From assembly GCA_033764875.1 (NCBI GenBank), contig JANRIO010000053.1, forward strand, positions 6,762 through 70,761: a stretch of DNA of 64,000 bases. The letters are read 5' to 3'. A program made the translations under genes and the position numbers. This document shows, piece by piece, positions 25,733-34,981 of this stretch (position 1 is the stretch's first letter; each line of letters starts with the position of its first letter). This stretch comes from AWTP1-13 sp033764875 (lineage in GTDB: Bacteria; Pseudomonadota; Alphaproteobacteria; Rhizobiales; Hyphomicrobiaceae). The notes below the pieces were generated by a model, which made no database searches, was not told the DNA's origin, and saw only the letters and a list, made by a program, of their open reading frames with translations.

Positions 25733-27341
25733 CGTCTGCCCTCATGTGGCGGCGGCTGGCCGAAGGCGCCTCCGGCCAGTCTTGGAGATCCGCTTTCGCC
25801 ACGAAGCCTGCCCCACGTTCGGCGAGCATGGCAACGACGGCGTTGGGGTGGCCGCGCGGCACCGACGGGAACACCGACGCGTCCGCGACCCACAGTCCAC
25901 GCACCCCGCGCACGCGAAGCGAGGGGTCGGTCACGGATGCCGTGTCGCTCCCCATCCGGCAGGTCCCGCACGGGTGATAGACGGTCTGGATACGATGGTG
26001 GATCCAGGCCGGCGATGCGATCGGGGCCTTCAGCGCGTCCGCTGTCAACAACTCGCGCATGGGCGATTGCGCCGCGATGCGGCGCGCGAGCCCTATCGCC
26101 TCCTGCATAACGGCCATGTCGTGGCCGGCCGCATCGCCCAGCAGGTTGAGGTCGATCACGGGGTCGGCCCCCACCTCGCGCGCGCCGAGCGACACACGGC
26201 CCCGCGCCAGCGGCTTGGCCACGACCGCCCCCAGGGTCACGGCATGCACGTCCGGTGCCGACGTGCCCTGGTCGCGCCATTCGAGCGGCGCGAAGATCAG
26301 CTCGATGTCGGGCGCTCCAGCCCGCGCCCGCGTCGACCTCGCGAAGGCGACCGCCTCGACCGCATTCGAGGCCAGCATGCCCTTGCGCGCGACGAGGTAG
26401 CGAACGAGATGCGCGATCCCTTCGGCATTCTTGAAGGTGTCGGCCCCGCGCGTCTCGAATACGACCGGCACCAGGGGATGGTCCTGCAGGTTGCTGCCGA
26501 CGTCCGGACTGTCGACGACGGTCGCAATGCCGAGCCCCGCCAGCGCGCGCGCCGGCCCGATCCCGGAGCGCATCATCACCAGCGGCGAGCCGATCGCACC
26601 GGCCGCGAGGATGACGCCCCTCCGCGCCTCGTATCGGACGGATCGTCCGCCGCGGCGGGCCTCCACCGCGCGCACCTGCCCGCCCTCGACGACGACGCGC
26701 GCCACTTCGGCGCCGGTCACCACATCGAGGTTCTGTCGCCGCAGGCTCGGCCTCAGATAGGCGTCGTAGGCGCTGAAGCGACGCCCCTTCCAATGGGCGA
26801 TCTCGCTGATCCATGCGCCCGTGTAGTGCGCCCCGTTGTAGCTCGCCCCCGACTGCGGCACGACGCGGCGCGTGGCCTCGACGAAGGCCTGGCTCGAGGC
26901 ATGCGGGCTCGCGATCGGCGCGACGCGCATCGGGCCGTCGCGGCCGCGCCCCGGCACGGCGCCGCCCGCCAGCGCCTCCTGGGACGCGAGCACGCCGCGA
27001 ACGTCCTGCCAGGACCAGCCCTCGGCGCCGTCGTGCTCCCACGCGTCGAAATCGGCCGGATGGCACCACTGGTGGATCTGCGCATTCATGTTCGACGAGC
27101 CGCCGAGCATCTTGCCGCGCGGCACGAGGATCATCCGCTCGCCCTCGCGATGCCGGCTCGTATGGCGCCAGTCGAGCTTGCCGCCGAACAGCTTCGGGAA
27201 GCCGGCGGGGATCTTGACGAAGGGGCTCGATGGCCGGCCGCCGGCCTCCAGCAGCAGGATGCGGTTGCGCCCGTCCGCGGACAGGCGCTCGGCAAGGACC
27301 GAGCCGGCCGTGCCGGCACCGGCGATGATGAAATCGTACAT
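25713..27341 (-). CDS. GMC-family FAD-dependent oxidoreductase (choline dehydrogenase-like)
   Basis: 542 aa. N-terminal FAD site IIAGAGTAGSVLAERLS with LLLEAGG, GMC signature 1 around GKMLGGSSNMNAQIH, signature 2 in GVILAAGAIGSPLVMMRSGIGP, and the C-terminal catalytic His region IQTVYHPCGTCRMG and DASVFPSVPRGHPNAVV. Oxidises an alcohol to an aldehyde or ketone. First gene of a two-gene operon with the GST and divergent from a LysR gene that probably controls it. Confidence 0.9.
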   Translation of the reverse strand: MYDFIIAGAGTAGSVLAERLSADGRNRILLLEAGGRPSSPFVKIPAGFPKLFGGKLDWRHTSRHREGERMILVPRGKMLGGSSNMNAQIHQWCHPADFDAWEHDGAEGWSWQDVRGVLASQEALAGGAVPGRGRDGPMRVAPIASPHASSQAFVEATRRVVPQSGASYNGAHYTGAWISEIAHWKGRRFSAYDAYLRPSLRRQNLDVVTGAEVARVVVEGGQVRAVEARRGGRSVRYEARRGVILAAGAIGSPLVMMRSGIGPARALAGLGIATVVDSPDVGSNLQDHPLVPVVFETRGADTFKNAEGIAHLVRYLVARKGMLASNAVEAVAFARSTRARAGAPDIELIFAPLEWRDQGTSAPDVHAVTLGAVVAKPLARGRVSLGAREVGADPVIDLNLLGDAAGHDMAVMQEAIGLARRIAAQSPMRELLTADALKAPIASPAWIHHRIQTVYHPCGTCRMGSDTASVTDPSLRVRGVRGLWVADASVFPSVPRGHPNAVVAMLAERGAGFVAKADLQDWPEAPSASRRHMRADDVKQAV

Positions 27342-27457
27342 GGCAATGCGCTCGCGTTGTTGAATGGCCCGTGTCTGGGCCGGAAGCCGCGCTGACTAAC
27401 ACAAGCCTGGAGAATGTATTATATTGCGAATGAATTCTTCACTCGAAGGAGAATCCA

Positions 27458-28369
27458 TTGAATAGGCTCACCAACGGCTCCGCCCTGCTCGCCTTCGTCA
27501 GGGCGGCGCAGCACGGCAGCTTCGCCGCCGCGGCCCGCGAGGCCGGCATCTCGGCCGCGGCCCTCGGCCAGAGCGTGCGCCGCCTCGAGGACCACTTCGG
27601 GGTGCGCCTCCTGAACCGCTCGACCCGATCCATGAGCCTGACGCCGGAGGGCCGCATGCTGCTCGCGCGCGCCCGCGCGCCCCTGCAGGAGCTCGACGAC
27701 ATCGGGCACATCTTCGAGGAGGCCCGCGGCCGCATCTCCGGCACCCTTCGCCTGTCGGCGCCGATCGGCGTCGCGCGCCATCAGCTGGCCCCCGTCGTCG
27801 CCGCCTTCTCCAAGCGCCACCCCGATGTGGAGATCGAAATCGACGCCACGGACGCCCTGCGCGACCTGACCGACGAATCCATCGACGTGGCGATCCGCAT
27901 TCTGCGGCCGCGCGACACGGCCGTCATCGCACGCCGGATCGCGGCTCTGTCCGCCGTGACCATGGCCGCACCCGCCTACCTGGCCGAGGCCGGCGTGCCC
28001 CAGACGCCGCGCGACCTCGCCAACCACAGGTGCGTGGGCTATCGCTACGCGTCCACCGGGCGCGTGGCGGAGCTGCAGTTCAAGGTCCGCGGCAAGACGA
28101 TGCTGCTGCCGTTCCGGCCGACCATCATCGCCAACGACGTCGACGTCGCGTGCGAGATCGCGGCCCAAGGGCACGGCATCGTGCAGCCGCCGACCGCCTA
28201 CGTGCGCCCGTTCGAGGAGCAGGGCCGCCTCGTGCGCGTTCTGGCCAACTACACTGCCACGCCCTGGCAGCTCTACGTGTGCTATGCGAACCGCCGCCAG
28301 CTGCCCCTGCGCGCCCGCGCCTTCATCGACTTCGCCGTCGAGCAGTTTCGCTTGGTCAACCTGTCTTGA
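27458..28369 (+). CDS. LysR-family transcriptional regulator
   Basis: 303 aa. N-terminal winged HTH (LLAFVRAAQHGSFAAAAREA, then LGQSVRRLEDHFGVRLLNRS) and a periplasmic-binding-like effector domain. I chose TTG at 27458 with AAGGAG 7 nt upstream; no in-frame ATG fits. Divergent from the GMC-GST pair with a 116-bp AT-containing gap, the standard arrangement for control of the neighbouring operon. Effector unknown. Confidence 0.9.
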   Translation: MNRLTNGSALLAFVRAAQHGSFAAAAREAGISAAALGQSVRRLEDHFGVRLLNRSTRSMSLTPEGRMLLARARAPLQELDDIGHIFEEARGRISGTLRLSAPIGVARHQLAPVVAAFSKRHPDVEIEIDATDALRDLTDESIDVAIRILRPRDTAVIARRIAALSAVTMAAPAYLAEAGVPQTPRDLANHRCVGYRYASTGRVAELQFKVRGKTMLLPFRPTIIANDVDVACEIAAQGHGIVQPPTAYVRPFEEQGRLVRVLANYTATPWQLYVCYANRRQLPLRARAFIDFAVEQFRLVNLS

Positions 28370-28529
28370 GCAGCCGGCAGCCTCGCCGCCCAAACCGCCA
28401 ATCCAGCCCCCGCGGTGTCATGAAGCGCGCGAGGCGTCCCGGTGCTGTGGCCTGTCGCCAACGCTGCAGAATGGCTATGATGCCATCCGCAACTGCGGAT
28501 CATGCGAACGCGCAGCGTAGAGGGACGGC

Positions 28530-28802
28530 ATGCACACCCTGATGGTGATCGGCGCCGGCTTGGTGCTGCTGGCTGTGATGCTGGCGATCGCCGCCATCAG
28601 GGGCGGGATGGGCTCGCCCGCCATGCGCAGCGCGGCGCGGGCATTCATACCCGTATGGCTCCTCGCGGCCGCGGCGAACATGTATGTCGGCGTCACCCAG
28701 GCCGGCTACACCATCGCGCAGGAGCTGCCGATCCTCGTCCTGGTGTTTGCGGTGCCCGCCGGCTTGGCGTATGTGCTCTCCAGGTTGCTCACGCCGAGAT
28801 AG
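28530..28802 (+). CDS. Small membrane protein of unknown function
   Basis: 90 aa with about three hydrophobic helices: MVIGAGLVLLAVMLAIAA, FIPVWLLAAAANMYVGV and LPILVLVFAVPAGLAYVL. No family recognised. Ends 14 nt before the ltrA start, so probably co-transcribed with it. Confidence 0.65.
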   Translation: MHTLMVIGAGLVLLAVMLAIAAIRGGMGSPAMRSAARAFIPVWLLAAAANMYVGVTQAGYTIAQELPILVLVFAVPAGLAYVLSRLLTPR

Positions 28803-28816
28803 AACAGCGATTGCTC

Positions 28817-30010
28817 ATGGCCGAACCGGAAGGCTCGCACCTGCTGCGCGGACGCGGTGACGGCACGCACGCCCGCGTGACGTTCATCGAGCTGTTCTTC
28901 GATCTCGTGTTCGTGTTCGCCATCACACAGTTGTCGCATGGCCTCCTCCACCACCTCACCCTTGGCGGCGCCGCACAGACGCTGCTGCTGCTGCTCGCCG
29001 TGTGGTGGGTGTGGATCTTCACGTCCTGGGTCACGAACTGGCTCGACCCTGAGGCGGCGCCCGTGCGTCTGATGCTGTTCGCCTTGATGCTGGCGGGGCT
29101 CGTGATGTCGGCCTCGATCCCGAAGGCATTCGAGGAGCGCGGATTGCTGTTTGCCGGCGCCTATGTCACCATGCAGGTTGGACGCAGCCTGTTCACGTTG
29201 TGGGCCGTGCGCGCTGCGAGCCCCGTCAACTACCGCAATTTCCAGCGCATTACGGCCTGGCTTGCCCTGTCCGGCGTGCTGTGGCTCGCAGGCGGCCTGC
29301 TGCAAGGCGAAGCGCGCTTTGCGTTGTGGTTGCTGGCGATGCTGCTCGAGTTCATATCGCCCGCGCTCGGCTTCTGGACCCCCGGGCTCGGCCGCTCGAG
29401 AACGGCGGACTGGGACGTGTCCGGGGCGCACATGGCGGAGCGATGCGGCCTGTTCGTGATCCTTGCACTGGGCGAGTCCATCCTGATCACGGGCTCGACC
29501 TTCGCCGAGTTGAGCTGGAGCGCGCCGACCTCGACTGCCTTCGCCGTCGGGCTCGCAGGCAGCATCGCCATGTGGTGGATCTATTTCAACATCGGCGCCG
29601 AGCGGGCGACCCGCCTGATCGAGCACGCGGCGGATCCCGGCCGCATCGCGCGGCTCGCCTACACCTACCTGCACGTGGTCATTGTCGCCGGCATCATCGT
29701 GGCGGCAGTCGCAGACGAGCTTGCCATCAAGCATCCGGTGGGGCGCGCTGGCACTGCAACGGCCCTGGTGACGATCGGCGGGCCGATGCTGTTCCTGGCC
29801 GGCTGCCTGCTGTTCAAATGGTCGACGGCCGGCTGGCCGCCGCTCTCCCATATGGCGGGCATCGCGATGCTGGTCGCCTGCTTCCTCCTCGCGCCAGCCC
29901 TCGATACGCTCGCCCTGGCGAGCCTCGCCTCTGCCGTTCTGGTCCTCGTCGCCGGCTGGGAGACCCTGTCCTTGGCTGGATCGCGGGAGCGCCGGGACAC
30001 GGCCGGCTGA
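28817..30010 (+). CDS. ltrA: Low temperature requirement A (LtrA)-family membrane protein
   Basis: 397 aa polytopic protein. The N-terminal FIELFFDLVFVFAITQLSH is the LtrA signature; later segments such as ERCGLFVILALGESILITG and MWWIYFNIGAERA are conserved. About 11 helices. Biochemical role is not established. I chose the ATG at 28817; the frame extends further upstream without support. Ends 17 nt from the convergent phosphatase gene. Confidence 0.88.
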   Translation: MAEPEGSHLLRGRGDGTHARVTFIELFFDLVFVFAITQLSHGLLHHLTLGGAAQTLLLLLAVWWVWIFTSWVTNWLDPEAAPVRLMLFALMLAGLVMSASIPKAFEERGLLFAGAYVTMQVGRSLFTLWAVRAASPVNYRNFQRITAWLALSGVLWLAGGLLQGEARFALWLLAMLLEFISPALGFWTPGLGRSRTADWDVSGAHMAERCGLFVILALGESILITGSTFAELSWSAPTSTAFAVGLAGSIAMWWIYFNIGAERATRLIEHAADPGRIARLAYTYLHVVIVAGIIVAAVADELAIKHPVGRAGTATALVTIGGPMLFLAGCLLFKWSTAGWPPLSHMAGIAMLVACFLLAPALDTLALASLASAVLVLVAGWETLSLAGSRERRDTAG

Positions 30011-30027
30011 GCCCGCTCCCCCGCCTT

Positions 30028-30543
30028 CTAGTCCAGCGCCCGCGGCGTCATGAAGCGCACCAGGCGGCCCTTGCCGGGCGCGATCTCGGACCAGGCCTTG
30101 GCGTCGAGCTGGATCACCGCCAGCGCCGCCGTCGGGAATTTGGCGGCAAGGGCCTTCAGACTCTGCGCGTCTCCCGTTCCCGCCAGTGCCACGGCGAGCT
30201 CGTGCATGCCCGGGTCGTGCCCCACCATCATCACGTGCGCGATGCCGGCCGGCACCTTGCCGAGACGCGCCAGCATCAGCGAGGCGGGGGCCAGGTAGAG
30301 GCCCTTCTCGATCGACACCTCTGGCTCGCCTCCGAGCATCGGCAGCACCAGCTCCAGCGTCTGGCGCGTGCGCACTGCCGCCGAGCACAGGATCAGCCGC
30401 GGCCGGATGCCCTCGCGCGCCATGAAGGCCGCCATCCGCGGCGCCGCCTCCCGCCCCCGCGCGGCCAAAGGCCGGTCGAAGTCGTCGAGGCCGGGCGCGG
30501 ACCAGTCCGACTTGGCGTGGCGTAGAAGCGAGAGCGTGAGCAC
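30028..30543 (-). CDS. SixA-like histidine phosphatase
   Basis: 171 aa branch of the phosphoglycerate mutase/SixA superfamily. Catalytic RHAKSDW at the N-terminus, second Arg in CSAAVRTRQT, and His in VMMVGHDPGMHEL. SixA proteins dephosphorylate phosphohistidine in HPt/PTS-type proteins; the substrate here is unknown. GTG start at 30543 is chosen because LTLSLLRHAK is where the family begins, with AGGGGGT upstream. Confidence 0.85.
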   Translation of the reverse strand: MLTLSLLRHAKSDWSAPGLDDFDRPLAARGREAAPRMAAFMAREGIRPRLILCSAAVRTRQTLELVLPMLGGEPEVSIEKGLYLAPASLMLARLGKVPAGIAHVMMVGHDPGMHELAVALAGTGDAQSLKALAAKFPTAALAVIQLDAKAWSEIAPGKGRLVRFMTPRALD

Positions 30544-30744
30544 AGGCGCACCCCCTGGTTGTCCGTCCTCCCGAGATACACGAGTCCGGTGACGAATTCT
30601 GCACACGGCTTATGCTTCGCGCCGCTGCGGCTCATGGCCCCTGGGCGCGAGGCCCGGGACTTGCAAGCCTTCAGCATCGCCACCCGGCACCGTCGGCGCC
30701 TCAGGCCCGGCCGCGCTGCAGCCTGCTCTCGAGCCATCAAGCTT

Positions 30745-31266
30745 ATGATGCAAAAACACATTTCTCAACCCGCGCCGGCCTCCGACCCCGCCGCTCCTGC
30801 CTCCCCGACTGCGCCCTGGGCGGCGGCCATCGCGGCCCTCGGCGGCGGTCTCGGCATCGCCATCATGCTCGGGCTCGCCGAACTCCTGCACTACGAGTGG
30901 GGCTTCGTGCCCTTTGCCACCTCCATCGTTCTCGTGCTCGGCGCCCCCGAGGCGCCGCAGGCCCAGCCCCGCAACATCGTCGGCGGCCACCTGCTGTCGG
31001 CTCTGTGCGGCCTCGCCTTCTGCACCCTGCTGGGCCCGGGGATGTGGGCCGCGGCGCTGGGCGTGGCGGCGGCCATCGCGCTGATGCAGGCGACGCGCAC
31101 CTTCCATCCGCCGGCCGGCATCAACCCCGTGGTCATGGCCATCGCGCATGCCGGCCCGGCCTTCGTGCTGGTGCCCGTCGCAGCCGGCGCCCTGCTCCTC
31201 GTGGCCTACGCCTATGCCTTTCACCGCCTGACGCAACGTGCCCCCTGGCCGCGGCAGTGGCTTTGA
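30745..31266 (+). CDS. HPP-family integral membrane protein
   Basis: 173 aa, about four helices. TSIVLVLGAPEAPQAQPRN and the family-defining FHPPAGINPVVM are present. Some HPP proteins have been linked to nitrite transport, but most are uncharacterised. Two adjacent ATGs (30745, 30748) are possible and no strong ribosome site is seen. Confidence 0.82.
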   Translation: MMQKHISQPAPASDPAAPASPTAPWAAAIAALGGGLGIAIMLGLAELLHYEWGFVPFATSIVLVLGAPEAPQAQPRNIVGGHLLSALCGLAFCTLLGPGMWAAALGVAAAIALMQATRTFHPPAGINPVVMAIAHAGPAFVLVPVAAGALLLVAYAYAFHRLTQRAPWPRQWL

Positions 31267-31408
31267 GGCGGCGCGTCCGCTCCGAGCGCCAGTTGTAGGG
31301 CGCACCACGACGCCGGCGGCGGCGGCAACCGGCCGGCACGGCGCCGAAGCCGACGCACGTCGCTTTTGTCGCAAGGGTGTCGCAACCGATTTCGCCTAGA
31401 TATGAGGC

Positions 31409-31855
31409 ATGCAAGAGCCCGCGACCGCCGATCTCCCCGCCCCCCGCGACATCGCCAGCGCCCTCTGGCGCGGCGCCCGCTGCCGCTGCCCCGCCTGCGG
31501 CAAGGGCCGGCTGTTCAACGGCTTCCTGTCCGTCAATCCGGCCTGTCCCGCCTGCGGCGAGGCGTTGCATCACCAGCGCGCCGACGACGCGCCGGCCTAT
31601 TTCACCATCTTCATCGTCGGCCACGTCGCCGTCGGCGGCGTGCTGTGGGCCGAGAGGGCGTACATGCCCCCGGCGTGGCTGCAGGCCGGCGTCTGGCTGA
31701 CGGTGGCGCTGGTCCTGTCGCTGTGGCTGCTGCCGCGCATCAAGGGCATGCTGATCGGCCTGCAGTGGGCCCTGCGCATGCACGGCTTTGCCGGCCCCGT
31801 CGTCGAGCACGAGTTCGGCATCGCCCCCGCCCACCGGCCGGACCCTCGCACCTGA
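31409..31855 (+). CDS. DUF983-domain membrane protein
   Basis: 148 aa. N-terminal zinc-ribbon-like pair CRCPACGKGRLF and CPACGEAL, then two hydrophobic helices (AYFTIFIVGHVAVGGVLW and VWLTVALVLSLWLLPRI) and GMLIGLQWALRMHG. Matches the DUF983 family, common near cytochrome oxidase genes in alphaproteobacteria; no such genes are adjacent. Function unknown. Confidence 0.82.
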   Translation: MQEPATADLPAPRDIASALWRGARCRCPACGKGRLFNGFLSVNPACPACGEALHHQRADDAPAYFTIFIVGHVAVGGVLWAERAYMPPAWLQAGVWLTVALVLSLWLLPRIKGMLIGLQWALRMHGFAGPVVEHEFGIAPAHRPDPRT

Positions 31856-31986
31856 CGCAGCCGCCGGCCGGCGCGTCAAGAGAGTTGCGGCCGTCAGCGG
31901 ATGCCGGGACCGGCACCACGGTGCCGATGTAGGCCTGCGATCCAAAACACAGGCGCACCGCGAGTATCAACCGCCCAACCCCGCCC

Positions 31987-33615
31987 TCAGCCGCACCGGC
32001 GCCCGTTCGGCGTCTGCGTGCACCAGCGCCCGCCGGCGTCGGTGCAGGACGAGCCGTGGAACATCCAGCTCGTGCACGTGCCGCCCGTTCCGGGCCTGGA
32101 GCCCGCACCCTGCGGCTGCTGCGCCGGCTTGCTCGCCTGCTGCGCGCGCGCGGCAGCCGCTGCGGCCGCTGCCGCCTCCGCCTCGCGCTTGAGACGCGCC
32201 GCCTCGACCTGGCGCTTGCGCTCGGCCTCCGCCGCCTCGGCCCGGGCGCGCTCGGCCGCCTCGCGGTCGGCCTGCCGCTTGCGATCCACCTCCGCGCGCT
32301 GGGCCTGGCGCCGCATCTCGTCCTCGGCGGCCTGCGCCTGCCGCAGCCGCTCCGCCTCGGCCTCCGCCTGCTGCTGGCGCTCTTGCTCCTCCTCCTGCGC
32401 CCGCCGCTCGGCCTCCGCCCGCTGCCGCTCCGCCTCCTCCTGCGCCCGCCGCCGCTGCTCGGCGCGCAGCTCCTCCAGGGCCCGCGACGCCGCCTGCCCG
32501 GCCTCGACCGGCGGCAGCTGCGGGCCTGGCCCCGGGCCCGGCGTGCGCGCGACCACCATCACCGTGACGGCGCAGAGGGCCACCGCCAGCGCCGCCGCCG
32601 AGACCTGCACCAGGTTGAGCCGGGACCACAGGCCCACCAGCGCCGTCCGCAGCCCTGCCGGCGCCGGCGCCGCGAGGTTGGACGCAGCGTCCGTCCGCCG
32701 CGTCTGCGCGGCGATCCCGCCCGGCACCGAGGCGGTCGGTCCGTCCATGAGCCGTGGCCGCAGCTCCGCCACCGATTGCGGCCGCTGCGAGGGACGCACC
32801 GCCAGGCAGGCATCGATGGCCTCGAGGAACGAGGCCCGGTAGGCGCCTGCGCCGGTCCGGGCGGCCGTCTCCATCGGGTCGCCGTCGAAGCGCAGCATGG
32901 CCTCCATCGGCGCCTGCCCCGCCACCGCGCGGTAGAGCGTGCCGCCCAGCGCGTAGAGGTCCGTCCACGGCCCCTGCAGCCGGTTGTCGGAGGCATACTG
33001 CTCCTGCGGCGAGTAGCCGGCCTTCACGATGCCGGTCAGCATCCGGCTCATCTGCGCCATGACGCGCCGCGCCGAGCCGAAGTCGAGCAGCACCGGCGAG
33101 CCGTCCTCGCGGATGATGATGTTGTCCGGCGCGATGTCCCGGTGCAGGAAGTTGCGCGCGTGCATCAGCTCCAGCACGTCGAGCAGCGGCCCCGCGATCC
33201 TGTCGAGCTCGGCCTGCGTCGGCTGCCGGCCGAGCTCCTTGAGCCACGCGCTGAAGCTCTTGCCCCGCTCGAAGCGCATGACCATGTACGCGGTCGCGTT
33301 CGCCTCGAACACACGCAGCACGCGCACGATCCCGGCGTGATCGAACTCCGCCAGCGTCCGCCCCTCCTGCAGGAAGCTCGTCCGCCCCCATTCGAACTGC
33401 CCTTTGGAGTGCTCCGACTTCGGCCGCACGCTCATGCCCGCGTCGCGCTCGCCGAAGTCCTGCGGGAAGTACTCCTTGATGGCGACGTGCGTGCCGAGGT
33501 TGGTGTCGTGCGCCTCATAGGTGATGCCGAAGCCGCCGAACCCGACCACCCGCTCGATGCGGTAGCATCCGTCGAGCACCGTGCCTTCCGGAAGTATGTT
33601 GCGACCCGCGATCAT
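31987..33615 (-). CDS. Membrane Ser/Thr protein kinase with coiled-coil and Cys-containing tail
   Basis: 542 aa. Hanks-type kinase domain in residues ~15-290: glycine loop VVGFGGFGITYEAHD, Lys in VAIKEYFPQDF, catalytic loop HRDIAPDN, DFG in LLDFGSAR. A transmembrane helix (VSAAALAVALCAVTVMVV) follows near residue 340. The external part is ~110 residues of Glu/Arg/Gln/Ala-rich coiled coil with an alanine run, then a tail with four cysteines (TCTSWMFHGSSC, WCTQTPNGRRC). Start is the ATG at 33615 before MIAGRNILPEG; the frame upstream reads into repeats. No partner phosphatase or FHA gene is nearby. Targets unknown. Confidence 0.88.
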   Translation of the reverse strand: MIAGRNILPEGTVLDGCYRIERVVGFGGFGITYEAHDTNLGTHVAIKEYFPQDFGERDAGMSVRPKSEHSKGQFEWGRTSFLQEGRTLAEFDHAGIVRVLRVFEANATAYMVMRFERGKSFSAWLKELGRQPTQAELDRIAGPLLDVLELMHARNFLHRDIAPDNIIIREDGSPVLLDFGSARRVMAQMSRMLTGIVKAGYSPQEQYASDNRLQGPWTDLYALGGTLYRAVAGQAPMEAMLRFDGDPMETAARTGAGAYRASFLEAIDACLAVRPSQRPQSVAELRPRLMDGPTASVPGGIAAQTRRTDAASNLAAPAPAGLRTALVGLWSRLNLVQVSAAALAVALCAVTVMVVARTPGPGPGPQLPPVEAGQAASRALEELRAEQRRRAQEEAERQRAEAERRAQEEEQERQQQAEAEAERLRQAQAAEDEMRRQAQRAEVDRKRQADREAAERARAEAAEAERKRQVEAARLKREAEAAAAAAAAARAQQASKPAQQPQGAGSRPGTGGTCTSWMFHGSSCTDAGGRWCTQTPNGRRCG

Positions 33616-33850
33616 CCCGTCCGTCCCCCGAGCCGTCACGCTCCCCGCGTAACCGTCTCCGCCATCATAGCGGCCGGGCCCGGGCGACCATGTTCCGGTG
33701 GAAACACCTGGACGAGGTGCGGCGCCTCCGCGGCGACCTCGCGCGGGAAGGGGGAGTAGTGCGGCACTTTTCTCCGCTCGCCGCACGTCCCCGCTCGCGG
33801 CGACGTGCTTCCATCTCCCCGTCCTTAAGGGGAGTGGAAGAGGGAAGGCA

Positions 33851-34045
33851 GCGTGCGGCTGCCCCTCACCCCGGCCCTCTCCCCGCGCGCGGGGAGAGGG
33901 AGAAGAGCGGCGCACTCTGCTGGCACGCAACGGTGGTGGCTGGGGCATGGCCCGAGGCACATGCGCCGGTCCCCTCCCCCATCCTTCATGGGGAGAGGGT
34001 CAGGGTGAGGGGCAGGAGCTTGCTCCGAAACCGGAATGTCGTTCC
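33851..34045. repeat. Direct repeat copy 1 (~195 bp) with a 26-bp palindrome
   Basis: Nearly identical to 34065-34261. Contains a perfect palindrome at 33875-33900 (half-site CCCTCTCCCCGCG), a GCGCACTCTGCTGGC stretch, an ATCCTTCATGGGGAG palindrome and CTTGCTCCGAAACCGGAATG. No ORF with coding character. Confidence 0.8.
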
Positions 34046-34064
34046 GGCATCATCCTCGCGTCGC

Positions 34065-34261
34065 GCGTGCAGCTGCCCTTCACCCCGGCCCTCTCCCCGC
34101 GCGCGGGGAGAGGGAGAAGAGCGGCGCACTCTGCTGGCGCGCAACGGTGAGGGCTGGGGCATGGCCCGAGGCACATGCGCCCGGTCCCCTCTCCCCATCC
34201 TTCATGGGGAGAAGGTTAGGGTGAGGGGCAGGACCTTGCTCCGAAACCGGAATGTCTTTCC
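34065..34261. repeat. Direct repeat copy 2 (~195 bp) with a 26-bp palindrome
   Basis: Second copy, 214 bp after the first, with the same internal order and palindrome at 34089-34114. A few substitutions and single-base indels separate the copies, so the duplication is not brand new. Confidence 0.8.
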
Positions 34262-34305
34262 CAAAGCGCAGAGAATTGTTTCCGCCCGCTCGCGGCACAC
34301 CCCCC

Positions 34306-34809
34306 TCAGTCCGGGCCGTCCAGGTCCGTCTTGAACGACGTGGGCCGCGCCGGCCCCGCCGGGAACCGGTATGAGCCGTAGCGGATGGCGAGCAGCGCCA
34401 GCGCCAGCGTCAGCAGCGTCGCGGCCGTGACCAGGAGCTCCCATCCCAGGCCCTGCGCGTGGTTGATGATCGCGATCAGGTGACGCGTCACCGCCGTGAT
34501 CGCGACGTAGATCAGAAAGCGGACCGGCATGTGGTTGGTCTTGAAATAGATGCCGACCATCGCCCCCACCTCGAGGAAGATGAAGAGCAGGAGCAGGTCC
34601 TCGATCGAGGCGAACGGCTTCCTCTGCAGCAGGTCGAGAAACGTCGCACCGGCCGCCCACACCGTCGCGGCGCCGATGACGAACAGGCCGGCATAGTGGA
34701 AGGCGTCGACCAGGAACGACCCGATCGGACGCACCACGCCCTGCAGCCTGTCCTCCAGGCGCGAGAGCTTGGCGCTCATGCCGAGCGCCTCGGTGTCTGG
34801 CCGCGACAT
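34306..34809 (-). CDS. PsiE-family membrane protein
   Basis: 167 aa, four predicted helices, matching the phosphate-starvation-inducible PsiE family: FHYAGLFVIGAATVWAAG, EDLLLLFIFLEVGAMVGIYF, MPVRFLIYVAITAVTRHLI and ELLVTAATLLTLALALLAIR. Molecular function unknown. No Pho box was recognised upstream. Confidence 0.82.
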   Translation of the reverse strand: MSRPDTEALGMSAKLSRLEDRLQGVVRPIGSFLVDAFHYAGLFVIGAATVWAAGATFLDLLQRKPFASIEDLLLLFIFLEVGAMVGIYFKTNHMPVRFLIYVAITAVTRHLIAIINHAQGLGWELLVTAATLLTLALALLAIRYGSYRFPAGPARPTSFKTDLDGPD

Positions 34810-34981
34810 CCGGCACCTCCCCTCGCATTGGTGGCGTCCGACTTGGTAGCGTCCGACGCGACGCCCGGCGTGGATCCTTGACAGCGCAAGAGCCGTCGAG
34901 GACCGCCGTACTTTCCGCCGCCCCGGGCCTTCCTCCTCGCCCCGATCGACGCGGACACTGACGACGTGCCCGCGCCCGCGC

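Larger units (their letters stand above)
33616..34305. other. 690-bp gene-free repeat region upstream of the kinase gene
   Basis: Occupied mainly by the two direct repeats and a further CCCCGTCCTTAAGGGGAG-type palindrome near 33820. Apparent ORFs here on both strands are repetitive and low-complexity and are not credible genes. Confidence 0.6.

Noticed and set aside
33851..34261. Insertion sequence
   Set aside because: No transposase, no target duplication seen; only short palindromic direct repeats.
33690..34334. Several ORFs in the repeat region
   Set aside because: They translate repeats and palindromes; frames are low-complexity and repeat with the 214-bp period.
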